From Vibrio coralliirubri (lineage in GTDB: Bacteria; Pseudomonadota; Gammaproteobacteria; Enterobacterales; Vibrionaceae), in contig NZ_AP025470.1 of the NCBI RefSeq assembly GCF_024347375.1, positions 1,550,001 through 1,614,000 of the forward strand: 64,000 nucleotides of DNA. Reading direction: 5' to 3'. A program made the position numbers and the translations under genes. The notes under the pieces are model-generated. The model saw nothing but the letters and a program-made list of their open reading frames with translations, was not told the DNA's origin and searched no databases. Shown here piece after piece: positions 17,645 to 28,859 of this stretch (the stretch's first letter is position 1; each line of letters begins with the position of its first letter).

Positions 17645-17962
17645 ATGACTCAAAAAGAAACGGGAATGATTCGTCATATTTTACTGATTAAGTTTAAAGA
17701 AAACGCTGAGGCTTCAGAGGTTCAAAAACTAAAGATGTTGTTCGAAGCGATGCCAAGCAAAGTTGAAGGGGTGACTTCAGTCGAGTGGGGGCTAAATGAC
17801 AGCCCTGAAAACAAGAATCAAGGTTATACCCACTCGGTGTTAATGACGTTCGCCGATGAACAAAGCCGTCAGAATTACCTTCCGCACCCTGAGCATGATG
17901 CGCTGAAAGATGTGTTTCGTCCGCTTTTAGAAGACATCATTGTGTTTGATTACTCCTTGTAA
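17645..17962 (+). CDS. Dabb-domain (stress-responsive A/B barrel) protein
   Basis: This 105-residue protein matches the Dabb fold: MIRHILLIKFKENAEASEV at the start, a central SVEWGLNDSPENKNQGYTHS segment and FADEQSRQNYLPHPEHDAL leading to a final VFDYSL strand. Such dimeric alpha-beta barrels are small cytoplasmic proteins related to monooxygenase-like enzymes and stress proteins; a reaction cannot be assigned. AAGGA lies 6 nt before the chosen ATG; an internal ATG at 17666 is the alternative. Monocistronic. Confidence 0.82.
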   Translation: MTQKETGMIRHILLIKFKENAEASEVQKLKMLFEAMPSKVEGVTSVEWGLNDSPENKNQGYTHSVLMTFADEQSRQNYLPHPEHDALKDVFRPLLEDIIVFDYSL

Positions 17963-18010
17963 TTAGGTTCTGAGTAGGTCTCTTGTGTTTTACTTACCTT
18001 CGATAATGAA

Positions 18011-18041
18011 GAGTTAGGGCCTAGCGATTAAGCCCTAACTC
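18011..18041. terminator. Shared terminator hairpin
   Basis: GAGTTAGGGC and GCCCTAACTC form a 10-bp stem between the converging Dabb gene and the minus-strand gene at 18055. There is no strong T-run on either side. Confidence 0.55.
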
Positions 18042-18054
18042 AATAAGAAACGAC

Positions 18055-19281
18055 TTACTCTGTTGGCGAAATAGTGACTGGTGCAAACGATGCGACAGCA
18101 TTCCCGCCTGCGCCCGGACGATCTACATAAGGCGTGTTTTGCATTAAGGTGTAGTACACATCCACGAAGTCGTCATCATTCACTAATACGCCATCAGGAA
18201 TCACATCGATAATCTTGCCAGTGATCTGAGGGATGATCGCGTACCCCTGAACTTCTGGATCAGGAATCATCTTCAGTATCTCTTCTGCGGCTTGAACCAA
18301 GAGTTTTGCTAGCGCTTTATAATCTGTTCCATCATCGTGCTCCATTAAGATCATATCAGCAGCGCCCCAGCGGTAGCGAGGCCAGAAGATAACGGTCTGA
18401 TTTGGGTAGTAAGTCTGTTTGTCGTAATCCAGATAAGGCATCTCAACGAGGTCTATTTGTGGCTCTAAACGACTTGAATCGACACCTGTCACGATAGCGT
18501 AGATTTCCGCTTTCCCAGAAATCCAAGGCTCTTGGTCGACGGCTAAACGAATTTTGGTTAATTGTGTGGTATTCAACGGCTCAGGTTCCGACAAGGCCAT
18601 TGAGCGATGTGTTTTGCTCATCAAAGACGGTTTTTGAGACTTACTGACGTTGCTTTTAATCCCGTCGGCATTGGTATCGATATCAGCATTGATTTGCGTT
18701 GTAGTACCCAGCTTCTGCATCTCAGCCTGCATTGCCATTAAGCCGGCTTTGAGCTCTTCCGCGTCATTGCTATCAACCACAAACACTGGCACGTCTGGCA
18801 TTTGGTACACGTCTAATTGATGAACTTGTCCGTACACGTCATACGCTTCAATGTATTGCCAATTCGAGTCATCGCCCGATGGTTCAAATGCAAACAGCGG
18901 GTTTTCACCATTCTTCCAAGCTTCAATCATCGCTTCATCAGCCATGCGAATCTCTAACACAGAGTCGCTGAAATTATTGATCCCTTTCATCTTGCGATAA
19001 CCAAGATCCGCTTTCTGCATCCGACTTGAAAACGCGGAGTAGGGCTTGGCTGAGTTAAGCTTGTCTATCGGTGTAGACAGTTGCTTTTCTGTTATTTGGT
19101 CTTTTAAAGAAAGCTCAAGATCGGAGTAGCGGGCACTGATTTGCAACGCCAAAGATTGCTTTTGCGCTGCGCTACTTTCTGCAATACCTAATGAATCCGT
19201 TGTCTCAATATTTTGCGCAAAAGACTGGAAGCCAACCACTGTCGTTGCAAGCACCATACTGATAGAAATAGATGGTCTCAT
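18055..19281 (-). CDS. Exported hypothetical protein, possibly DUF3103
   Basis: This 408-residue protein has an N-terminal signal peptide (ISMVLATTVVGFQSFAQN). The mature part has no Cys cluster or catalytic signature. Notable segments are ADEAMIEAWKNGENPLFAFE (a bacterial surface-type pattern), WQYIEAYDVYGQVHQLDV and a C-terminal beta-rich region with DVIPDGVLVNDDDFVDVYY. Length and export fit the uncharacterised DUF3103 family of vibrios, though I cannot confirm this without a search. It stands alone with its own leader. Function unknown. Confidence 0.65.
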   Translation of the reverse strand: MRPSISISMVLATTVVGFQSFAQNIETTDSLGIAESSAAQKQSLALQISARYSDLELSLKDQITEKQLSTPIDKLNSAKPYSAFSSRMQKADLGYRKMKGINNFSDSVLEIRMADEAMIEAWKNGENPLFAFEPSGDDSNWQYIEAYDVYGQVHQLDVYQMPDVPVFVVDSNDAEELKAGLMAMQAEMQKLGTTTQINADIDTNADGIKSNVSKSQKPSLMSKTHRSMALSEPEPLNTTQLTKIRLAVDQEPWISGKAEIYAIVTGVDSSRLEPQIDLVEMPYLDYDKQTYYPNQTVIFWPRYRWGAADMILMEHDDGTDYKALAKLLVQAAEEILKMIPDPEVQGYAIIPQITGKIIDVIPDGVLVNDDDFVDVYYTLMQNTPYVDRPGAGGNAVASFAPVTISPTE

Positions 19282-19892
19282 AAATAATCCTTATTTTAAT
19301 TTTTATCATTAATAGAGTATTTGCTCTATAAGGATTAACCTATCAGTAACGTGAATGTGTTCAAAAGTTAGCCAGCCATTTTTACTTCGTTGTGCAGCAC
19401 AGGATCTCAATTTAAACAATTTATAAAACATTAAAATAGTGCTGGCTTGATATATCTGAATTTATAAACTAATCAATAACTTAATGACGAAATTATTAAC
19501 TAGCCTAGTGATGTATGGCCTATTTGGGGATTTATTAGAGACTGCGAAGAGTGACTTCTGATGGCGCTGTTAGAGGGGGAGAGCTATAGGAACACCCTAT
19601 ATCTACTATAGCCACTGCGTTATTTCGGACTTGATGGTTTCCGGTATAATTCGCCTCCCTTGATAAAAAGTAACGAATCAAAGCAGCGCTTAAACGATCC
19701 ACAACGCTCACCAGATTGCTCTGAACATCAAACGCACTTTACACATCAACGTACTCTGTCCATCAACGTAGATTGCAATCGAACAACGTTAAGAAATGTT
19801 CCTTTACGTTGAATCGCTTCTAGCCCGATAGCTCAAATGCAACACCTAGCACTATTGAGGGTTTTGGCTTAAACGTATTAGGAATACTGAAT
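19282..19892. other. Intergenic region between divergent genes
   Basis: No gene is seen. A TATAAT box stands at about 19641-19646 for the plus-strand transglycosylase. A small hairpin (TATAGG-AACA-CCTATA-like) lies near 19586. Nothing else stood out. Confidence 0.45.
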
Positions 19893-21362
19893 ATGACGAA
19901 TTTTAATGGCGCTTCACGTTTATCGAAGGTGTTGGTTTTTCTTTCTCTTATTTCCAAATCGACTCTTGGTTTTGAAATACCCGACAACGCACTCGAATCC
20001 TATGTGGGTGACTTCTCTGCGTTGCGTGAAAAAGGCGTTGTGCGTGTTTTAGTCTCTGGTGATATGGGGTTCTATCATATTGAAAATGGTAAGCCGAAAG
20101 GGATTCTTGCCGAGCAGATTTATTACTTTGATCAAGAGTTAAAACTGCGTGACCCTTTACTGCGCGTTAAGGTGATTCCGGTTGAGCGGAGTGAGCTACT
20201 CAATGCTTTGAATCAGGGGCTGGGGGATGTTGCCATCGCCAACCTAACAGTGACTAAACAGCGTGAGCAATTGGTCGATTTCAGCACTCCCATTCGTAGC
20301 GACATTGATGAATTACTAGTGACAAGCCGTTCTACACCTTTGATTAACGACATCACCCAGTTACAGGGTAAAGAGGTCTGGTTAAAGCAAAACTCCAGTT
20401 ATATCAGCAGCGTTCACTCAGTGAATAAACAGCTAGAGAAGAACGGTTTAGCACCCATCTATATCCACTTGTTAAGTGACAACCTCCAAGATCTCGAATT
20501 GCTCGATTTGATTAAACGCGGACAAATTACCGCAACCATCGTGGATAGCCACAAGCTTGAACTGTGGGGAAACTTAGAGCAAGACATCAGAATTCATCGC
20601 AATCTTGCCTTTAGGCACAATGGCGATATTGCTTGGGCGATTCGCAAAAACAGCCCGCAACTGAAAGCCAAAATCGACCAATATTTGCAAGATTCAAAGC
20701 AGGGCACATTGCTGGGTAATGTCATCGACAATCGTTATCTCGAAAGCACGTCATGGATGAATAGAGCCTCTAACCCGATGCAAAACGAGGAGCGGGATAA
20801 GCTAGAAAAGCTGTTTATGGTTTATGGGGAAAAGTTCGAGATCGATTGGTTCATTTTGCTAGCGATGGCTTTTCAAGAGTCAGGCTTGGATAACTCAAAA
20901 GTATCGCATCGTGGTGCGGTTGGTATTATGCAAGTGATGCCTAAAACCGCAAAAGATTGGTATGTCGATATTGATAATGTTTACGACTTAGAAAGCAATA
21001 TTCATGCGGGTAGCAAGTATCTGCGTTTTATCTATGACCGATATTTCGATTTGCCGGAAATATCGGATATCGACAAGATTCATTTTAGCTTAGCCGCTTA
21101 TAATGCCGGTCCAGCTAAGATCAGACGAATGCGCGTACTTGCCGCCAAGCAAGGTTATAACCCAAATAAATGGTTTAATCATGTTGAAGTGGTCGCAAAA
21201 CAAAATATTAGCCAAGAGCCTGTAAAATACGTCGCCAACATCAATCGATATTTCACTATTTACCAGCGATTGGATCAGTTTCAAGACATACGAGAAGCGC
21301 AGCTGAGTAATATGACTCGTCAGCTAAACGTGAAACGTTTCTCTCCTTATTTTGCTTATTAG
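19893..21362 (+). CDS. MltF-like lytic transglycosylase with solute-binding domain
   Basis: This 489-residue envelope protein is built like MltF. An N-terminal signal or anchor segment (KVLVFLSLISKSTLGFE) is followed by a periplasmic binding-protein type 3 domain (about 40-270) and a C-terminal SLT lysozyme-like domain (about 300-440). The catalytic Glu is Glu329 in AMAFQESGLDNS, followed by GAVGIMQVMPKTAKDW and AAYNAGPAKIRRMR. The family cleaves peptidoglycan with formation of 1,6-anhydro-muropeptides, and the binding domain modulates activity. It is a little shorter than canonical MltF, so it may be a paralogue. AGGA precedes the ATG; a strong terminator follows. Confidence 0.88.
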   Translation: MTNFNGASRLSKVLVFLSLISKSTLGFEIPDNALESYVGDFSALREKGVVRVLVSGDMGFYHIENGKPKGILAEQIYYFDQELKLRDPLLRVKVIPVERSELLNALNQGLGDVAIANLTVTKQREQLVDFSTPIRSDIDELLVTSRSTPLINDITQLQGKEVWLKQNSSYISSVHSVNKQLEKNGLAPIYIHLLSDNLQDLELLDLIKRGQITATIVDSHKLELWGNLEQDIRIHRNLAFRHNGDIAWAIRKNSPQLKAKIDQYLQDSKQGTLLGNVIDNRYLESTSWMNRASNPMQNEERDKLEKLFMVYGEKFEIDWFILLAMAFQESGLDNSKVSHRGAVGIMQVMPKTAKDWYVDIDNVYDLESNIHAGSKYLRFIYDRYFDLPEISDIDKIHFSLAAYNAGPAKIRRMRVLAAKQGYNPNKWFNHVEVVAKQNISQEPVKYVANINRYFTIYQRLDQFQDIREAQLSNMTRQLNVKRFSPYFAY

Positions 21363-21403
21363 TGGCGGTTATTCGCCATAAACCAAAATAAAAACGACAA
21401 ACA

Positions 21404-21443
21404 AAAAAGAGAGGTTAGCGACTAAGCTAACCTCTCTTTTTTA
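21404..21443 (+). terminator. Intrinsic terminator
   Basis: AAAGAGAGGTTAGC/GCTAACCTCTCTTT forms a 14-bp stem with a T-run on the plus strand and A-run on the other, serving the transglycosylase and perhaps also the converging gene at 21497. Confidence 0.92.
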
Positions 21444-21496
21444 TAGTTACTGACTAACTGAATTGATTGGGGGTGTATCAGTTAATTCTACGTTGC

Positions 21497-22039
21497 TTAC
21501 GACTGCTCAGCCGATGCCATGTACATCTGCATCTCTTCCAAGCTTGTTTTTGCAATCACTTGGTTATCAATAGAGTAATGAACTTCATCGCCGAAACGTT
21601 GACCCGTTAGAGTCGCGCGAGTACCGTCGTTGTAGGTTAGCTCAATTGCGATTTCGTCTTGGTTAAGTACTTTCATTTCACTGTGGTCAATCACATGCTT
21701 TGCCAATGGGTCGATAGGCGCTTCTGTTAGGCTGTCATCCAGTTGGTCATTAACATCAATGTAGGTATCTACTTTGGTATCAAAGATGTGAGGCTTCTTG
21801 TTGATTGGGTTCTTGCCCGTCCAAAACTCTAGTGAGTTAAACACGATGTAATCGGCAGCAACGGTAATACCGTAAGCAGGGGCAAGTAACATGTTTAGGC
21901 CACCACGAGCGTAACGGTTATCAACGGCTTTAACGTTAAACTCCATTAGTTTACCTGTTACTGCGTTACTACCTACGCAGCCAAATAAAGTCACTAGGCT
22001 CATTGAGATTATTATCGGTTTTACAAATCGGTTCATCAT
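21497..22039 (-). CDS. DUF3332-like lipoprotein
   Basis: This 180-residue predicted lipoprotein has lipobox LFGC near residue 21. The conserved segment AVDNRYARGGLNMLLAPAYG followed by ADYIVFNSLEFWTGKNPI matches the uncharacterised DUF3332 group in sequence pattern and length. The C-terminal half is a small polar domain. Start choice between two adjacent ATG codons (22039 or 22036) is open. It is convergent with the transglycosylase and divergent from a LysR gene. Function unknown. Confidence 0.72.
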   Translation of the reverse strand: MMNRFVKPIIISMSLVTLFGCVGSNAVTGKLMEFNVKAVDNRYARGGLNMLLAPAYGITVAADYIVFNSLEFWTGKNPINKKPHIFDTKVDTYIDVNDQLDDSLTEAPIDPLAKHVIDHSEMKVLNQDEIAIELTYNDGTRATLTGQRFGDEVHYSIDNQVIAKTSLEEMQMYMASAEQS

Positions 22040-22286
22040 TCTCTATTTCTATATGTGTATATTTAGGAACCGATAATTATGTCAAACTCAAGCGTCTTCT
22101 AATATAACGCCATGCCTATACTAGATATCAGGAAAACCTATATCTTTATAAAAACCAGACTGTTACCGATATTTTGATCTTGTTCCTTAAATACTACCGT
22201 ACTAGTTCGTGTTATTTTGTTTTGGCGTTTTAACAATGTTCTGTCATAACCATAACTAAAATATGGGAATGGGGAGCGATAATTCA

Positions 22287-22335
22287 CAGTCATTTAAACG
22301 ATATTATTTTTATCGTTTATTTAATTACATGACTG
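22287..22335. promoter_or_regulatory. Nested inverted repeat before a LysR gene
   Basis: Outer arms CAGTCAT/ATGACTG enclose inner arms AAACGATA/TATCGTTT. It ends 15 bp before the LysR start at 22350 and could be an autoregulatory site or an mRNA hairpin. Confidence 0.4.
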
Positions 22336-22349
22336 CCTGAAGAGCTCGA

Positions 22350-23249
22350 ATGAAACGATTTAACCTCAACCTCATATATTACTTTATCGCGATATATGAA
22401 GAAGGAAACCTGACGTACGCAGCAGAAAGGCTCAATATATCTCAACCCAGTCTCAGTGCTCACCTAAAGCAGCTTAGAGACGAATACCGAGATCTGCTCT
22501 TCGTTAGAAAATCATACACACTCGAGCCTACGCCGGTCGCGAACGACCTGTATCCAATCTTCAAGCAAGCACACAAGCTGGTTTCACACTCACTCCCTGA
22601 AACTCACGATTTCGACCCCAAAGAGTGCAATCATACCTTCAGAATTGCTGCGATGAGTATTTCAAGCAGTGTGACGCTACCGCAAGTTTTGGATAGGATT
22701 CAGAAAGAAGCACCAGACTGCGTTATTGAAATCGTGAACATTAAAGAAGACATGGCGACGGACATTCGAGAGAAAAAGATCGACCTTGTTATCGACTTAA
22801 CTAGCGCACATCCAACCTTATTAAGCCAAGAGGTATGGAGTGATGAGCTGTGTATTGTGTGTAGCCAAAACCACGCTAACATCGAAGAACAAGTCACCTT
22901 AGAACAATACCTTTCAGAAAAACATGTAACGCTTACACATGATAACTACCGAGTGAACCAGCTCTCCGAGTTCCACAGCCCAATATTTTCAGAGAGGAAA
23001 GTGGCAAGAAAACTCAATTCCATCGCTGACTTTTCGGACACGATTTATAACAGTAATTGGGTTGCTACCTTCCCCAAAAGCGTGGCGAAAGCCTACTTCG
23101 ATGAAGAAAAAATTAAGATGTTTGAACTGCCATTCGAATACACCAAGCCATCATTGAGTGTGTATTGGCACAGCAGCCGTAATGACGACATCGTAAACCG
23201 ATGGCTAAGAGAACTGTTTACCAGTGAGATCTTAAAATTGTCTGCGTGA
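22350..23249 (+). CDS. LysR-family transcriptional regulator
   Basis: This 299-residue protein has a classic LysR winged helix-turn-helix at residues 4-63 (YFIAIYEEGNLTYAAERLNI, SQPSLSAHLKQLRDEY, FVRKSYTLEPTPVA) and a type-2 periplasmic-binding-like effector domain (95-295). The domain includes the PALP-like segment VIEIVNIKEDMATDIREKKI. A terminator follows at 23314. The neighbouring genes (DUF3332-like lipoprotein, protease) do not point to a target. Confidence 0.88.
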   Translation: MKRFNLNLIYYFIAIYEEGNLTYAAERLNISQPSLSAHLKQLRDEYRDLLFVRKSYTLEPTPVANDLYPIFKQAHKLVSHSLPETHDFDPKECNHTFRIAAMSISSSVTLPQVLDRIQKEAPDCVIEIVNIKEDMATDIREKKIDLVIDLTSAHPTLLSQEVWSDELCIVCSQNHANIEEQVTLEQYLSEKHVTLTHDNYRVNQLSEFHSPIFSERKVARKLNSIADFSDTIYNSNWVATFPKSVAKAYFDEEKIKMFELPFEYTKPSLSVYWHSSRNDDIVNRWLRELFTSEILKLSA

Positions 23250-23313
23250 TCAATTTGGCTTCTTAATAGGTCGTCCAAGTTTCTAGAAAAATCCAATCTT
23301 TTAATAAGCGATG

Positions 23314-23339
23314 AAGCCTACTCATGTGAGTAGGCTTTT
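23314..23339 (+). terminator. Intrinsic terminator
   Basis: AAGCCTACTCA/TGAGTAGGCTT arms lie downstream of the LysR gene, with a short T-tail (TTTT). Confidence 0.82.
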
Positions 23340-23395
23340 GCATTTATTGTTACCTTTCGCGCTTCGTTCTAAGTGCGAACCCAATCTATACACAA

Positions 23396-25204
<1,809 letters not shown>

Positions 25205-26282
25205 TGTTTCGGTACACAAGGCCGGAGTTTTGCTCTGTGAACCCGTGGCTGACTTCGTGAGCACTCACGTTAATATCGACCAATGGATAAAAGGTGTTTT
25301 TGCCATCCCCAAATGTCATGGATGAGCCATTCCAAAAGGCATTTTCATAATCGGTACCGTAATGAACGCGCATCGTCAGCTGGAAAGTTAAAGGCGACGT
25401 GTTCATCCACTCTTTGTACATATCAAACACGACATTACCAAAATAATGCGCATCGTTAAGAGGCGAGTAAGCACCGTTAATGTACTTATGATCGGTGTAG
25501 TTGGTGCCGTCGGCACAGTTGTAACTGTAGGCTGCGCTGCCAGACGTTCCGTTCCTCAAATCGACTGTCTTAACAGAATCGTTTTCTAACGTACAAGTTG
25601 TGCCTGTTTTGTCGATGGGAAAGCTAGGGAAGTCACTGCCATATTCATATCGAGTGGTTTTAATATTACCACCGGGGCCAGTACCGGACGCTTTGGCGTG
25701 GTTTAACCCATTCCATTTTTGGAGCACATCACCAGTCATGGCATCAATAAAGTAAAAAGGGCGCTCTGGCATAGACGAAGCGATAAAGAAATCGACCAGA
25801 TACACCACTTGCGCGGTTTGATTCTCGTCCAGTCTCACCATGAGTTTTGCTTTTTTGTTTTCAATCGACTTTTTGCCGACAGTAAATGTGCGGTGAGCGG
25901 AGAGTGCGGCTTCAATCGCTTGTTCTTGATTCAGATTTGGCGCGATGCTGGATAAGTCACCACTGATCCCTTGTGCCATCGAGCCAAACACCTGAGTGGG
26001 TTGGTTCTTGGAAAGGGTAGCGACAACCGAAGTGTCAAAGACGGGTAAACCTAGGTGAGTTTGTTGATAGCGGACTTTGGTTTTTCCATTGGGCAATACC
26101 ACCCGTTTTACTTCAGAAAAACCTAATTCTAGTGGGGCAACACTCTTCGACTGCGCGATGAGGCTCTGTTGGAGTAATGCATCATCATCGACCCTGACCA
26201 TTTCTGCAGCGTGTGCATTAAAGCCAAAAGATGTACCTAGAATAGCTGCTATTTTCCAGCTTAGTTGACGTTGTTGGTTCAT
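25205..26282 (-). CDS. Protease fragment: signal peptide, propeptide and N-terminal catalytic half
   Basis: This is the 5' half of the split protease, 359 native codons from the ATG at 26282 (MNQQRQLSWKIAAILG). The frame runs on into the IS and stops at 25110, adding about 31 foreign residues (beginning RLCCVIKFRDRANP). It ends shortly after HEVSHGFTEQNSGLVYRN, so it keeps two of three zinc ligands. It could still be secreted as an inactive proform. Confidence 0.88.
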
Positions 26283-26438
26283 TTTTCGTTCCTGATTTTA
26301 ATATAAACTCCTTCTTCCCAACGGCTTTATAGGAAGTCTATATGCAACACGGTAATGCCATGTGTTGCGAATCAAGATTGGAAGAGCATTTCGGCTTATG
26401 ACAAGTTTTTTAGGGAGATTGAATTTTAGAGTATGTAA

Positions 26439-27492
26439 GGCTTTGTTGCGTAATTCAATGGAACTAAATCAAGAACCTACGATCTGATCAGCTACCTCCA
26501 CTCTATCTCGTAGTCCTATGCCTAAGCCTCGTTATAAAACAACCAACTGGAAGCAATACAACCGATCACTCATTAACCGTGGTTCTCTGACTTTTTGGAT
26601 TGATGAAGAAGCAATAAGCGGATGGGCGCAAAGCAAACAGAATAAGCGCGGTAGGCCGCGTCGGTTCAGTGATTTAGCTATCACGACAGCACTCATGGTC
26701 AAACGAGTTTTTTCTATGCCATTGAGAGCGCTGCAAGGATTTATCGACTCGATATTTAGGTTAGCCCATGTACCGTTAAGTTGTCCGCATTACACCTGCA
26801 TCAGTCGTAGAGCCAAGCAAGTTGAGGTTTCATTTAAGACTAAAACGAGAGGAGCGATACAGCACCTAGCCATTGATGCTACTGGCCTTAAGGTTTATGG
26901 CGAAGGTGAATGGAAAGTCAAAAAACATGGGACGGATGGCAAGCGTAGAGTCTGGCGAAAGCTGCATATTGCAGTCGATACCAACACTCATGAGATCATT
27001 GCCGCCGAGCTAAGTTTATCGACGGTTACAGATGGAGAAGTACTCCCGAACTTACTGAAACAAACACGCCGAAGTATCCTTGAGGTGTCTGGTGATGGCG
27101 CTTACGACACGAGAGCGTGTCACGCTGCTATTAAGATTAAGGGAGCTATTGCGCTTATTCCCCCAAGAGAAGGGGCTGCCTTCTGGGAGCGTGGTCACCC
27201 TCGAAATTTCGCCGTGGGTTGCCAGAAATTATACGACTCAAATAAGTATTGGAAAGAGCGGTATGGATACCACAAACGTTCACTCTCAGAAACAGCGATG
27301 TATCGAGTTAAACAGTTGCTAGGAGGGAAACTGAGCTTAAGAAATTACAATGCCCAGGTGGGTGAAACTTACGCGATGATAAAAGCGTTGAACAAGCTTA
27401 CTGGGTTAGGTATGCCTGAAACTTGTCGTATTGACTAAGAAACAAGCGAAACGGGTTGGCTCTATCTCTAAATTTAATTACGCAACAAAGCC
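26439..27492 (+). mobile_element. IS5-family (IS903-type) element, copy C, upstream of the protease
   Basis: A third 1054-bp copy, parallel to copy B, lies 156 bp upstream of the protease start. The duplication AGTATGTAA is perfect (26430-26438 and 27493-27501). With copy B it forms a direct repeat whose recombination would delete the 5' half of the protease. Confidence 0.97.
26518..27438 (+). CDS. IS5-family (IS903-type) transposase, copy C
   Basis: This 306-residue DDE transposase is identical to the other copies. It is transcribed toward the accessory segment at 27502 onward. Confidence 0.95.
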   Translation: MPKPRYKTTNWKQYNRSLINRGSLTFWIDEEAISGWAQSKQNKRGRPRRFSDLAITTALMVKRVFSMPLRALQGFIDSIFRLAHVPLSCPHYTCISRRAKQVEVSFKTKTRGAIQHLAIDATGLKVYGEGEWKVKKHGTDGKRRVWRKLHIAVDTNTHEIIAAELSLSTVTDGEVLPNLLKQTRRSILEVSGDGAYDTRACHAAIKIKGAIALIPPREGAAFWERGHPRNFAVGCQKLYDSNKYWKERYGYHKRSLSETAMYRVKQLLGGKLSLRNYNAQVGETYAMIKALNKLTGLGMPETCRID

Positions 27493-27501
27493 AGTATGTA
27501 A

Positions 27502-27964
27502 TTCAAAGTTTACAAAAAGTCTTATTGTTCAAATTGTTTTTATAAAATATAAGTTTGTTATTTATCGTAAACGTATGATAGGGCGTGATTTATTAAAATC
27601 CGTTTTGTTTGAATTGATAGAATAAATTTCTTTAAGTTAATCTCGATATTTTTCTGTTTTTATCTTAATTACAAATGAGTAAATAACCGAGTTTTTGGAA
27701 GTTGAATATTGTCTTTATTATCAATAGTAAACTTGTTTTAACAATATCAGCCAGAGCAGTTATCAAGTTTTATTCATTTGGCTTTGTTAGACAGAACTAA
27801 ATTCTACATTTTCTTGTTCAATCGCAAATTAGTAAACATAAGTCATTGTTATGAATCAAGTAAGTCGATTAAGATATGTTGCATAATAATCAGACATCAA
27901 ATTATGCATTTAAATACAGCAATTTTTGTCTAATAACTGTTAGCACTACAACTAAGGAATATAT
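27502..27964. other. AT-rich region before the cassette-like gene
   Basis: No gene is seen in 463 bp. A possible short attC-like structure lies at 27736-27792: TTTTAACAA-tatca-GCCAG near the left and TTTGGCTTTGTTAGAC at the right, the last seven bases fitting GTTRRRY. I hold this as a guess. Confidence 0.35.
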
Positions 27965-28270
27965 ATGTCATCAATACATTTCGTCGAACGATTAGAAAAC
28001 TTTCAATTAGTAGATGCGGGTACAAATGAATGGGAAAGCGGTTATTGGGTTGTTTCTGATGAAAGCATTGAACGGATATTGGGAGGAGACATTTACCTTC
28101 ATTCTGGTCAAAAAGAGCCATCATTTTGTGGCGGCGTTATAACTGGCTTTAGAGTTGTAGAACGTAATGGAAAAGATAGGATTGTTTTCCGCTTTAGACG
28201 TATCGATGATTATGAAGGACTGATCAGCCCAGACGGTTGGGGAAATGAGCAAAAACGTATTTGGTCATAA
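27965..28270 (+). CDS. Integron-cassette-type hypothetical protein
   Basis: This 101-residue soluble protein (MSSIHFVERLENFQLVDAGT...) has no signal peptide or membrane segment and no motif I recognise. It is rich in Gly/Trp turns (NEWESGYWVVSDESIERI, SPDGWGNEQKRIWS). The stop codon is followed within 5 bp by an attC-like site, the usual layout of an integron cassette. TAAGGA lies upstream of the ATG at a suitable distance. Its base composition is lower in GC than the core genes. Function unknown. Confidence 0.65.
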   Translation: MSSIHFVERLENFQLVDAGTNEWESGYWVVSDESIERILGGDIYLHSGQKEPSFCGGVITGFRVVERNGKDRIVFRFRRIDDYEGLISPDGWGNEQKRIWS

Positions 28271-28274
28271 CGTA

Positions 28275-28367
28275 GCGCTAACAAGTTGCTTAAACGGAAT
28301 AAAAACAGTTGGCCATCGCTTCGCGATTATAGCCAACCAAATTTATCCGCTTAGCAAAGCGTTATAC
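28275..28367. repeat. attC-like integron recombination site
   Basis: This is about 93 bp of imperfect dyad. The left arm GCTAACAAGTTGCTTAAACG pairs with the right arm CGCTTAGCAAAGCGTTATAC. The right end GTTATAC fits GTTRRRY. The centre carries GTTGGC/GCCAAC with inner ATCGC/GCGAT. The position directly after a small orphan gene is as expected for a Vibrio cassette. No integrase gene is in the window. Confidence 0.65.
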
Positions 28368-28413
28368 GACTAGGTAAATATTTCAATATCTCCACAAACA
28401 ATTAAGGTTTTTT

Positions 28414-28859
28414 ATGACAAAAATTATTACTTTTTACAACCACAAAGGTGGAGTGTCAAAAACAACAACCACGTTCAATCTTGCGCACTTACTTTCCTTG
28501 AATGGGAAAAAAGTTCTAACTGTTGATGCTGATCCTCAATCAAATTTAACTGAATTGATGTTGGCTCCCGTAATTGCGGATTTAGACGAAAGAGAACGAG
28601 TAACAGGTGAAGAGTACGAGTTAGAAGGTACAAGCCTATTACAATTATTAAAGCCAAGGTTAGATGGTGATATTGCTGAAATTGCACTTGAAAGTGTTCA
28701 AACTATTAAGATTAATGACAACCTTGAGTTACTTAGGGGAGATGTAAATCTAAGCTCAATCGAAGATTCATTATCAGAAGCTCACATCCAAAGGTTTTCG
28801 AACAAAACACACGAAAAACGCACTTATGTTGCAATTGGTGATATTTTGCAGCGTTATGG
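28414..28859 (+). pseudogene. ParA-like ATPase, N-terminal fragment cut by IS copy D
   Basis: The first 148 or so residues of a ParA/MinD-type ATPase remain: deviant Walker A KGGVSKTT (11-18) and the following NLAHLLSLNGKKVLTVDADP QSNL segment (Walker A'). The frame then runs into the IS and stops at 28878. The usual central motifs and C-terminus are missing. ParA proteins segregate DNA or position complexes; chromosome-borne versions in accessory regions are often linked to mobile elements. The start has an AAGG-like site. A remnant of the C-terminus probably survives at 29914. Confidence 0.83.
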
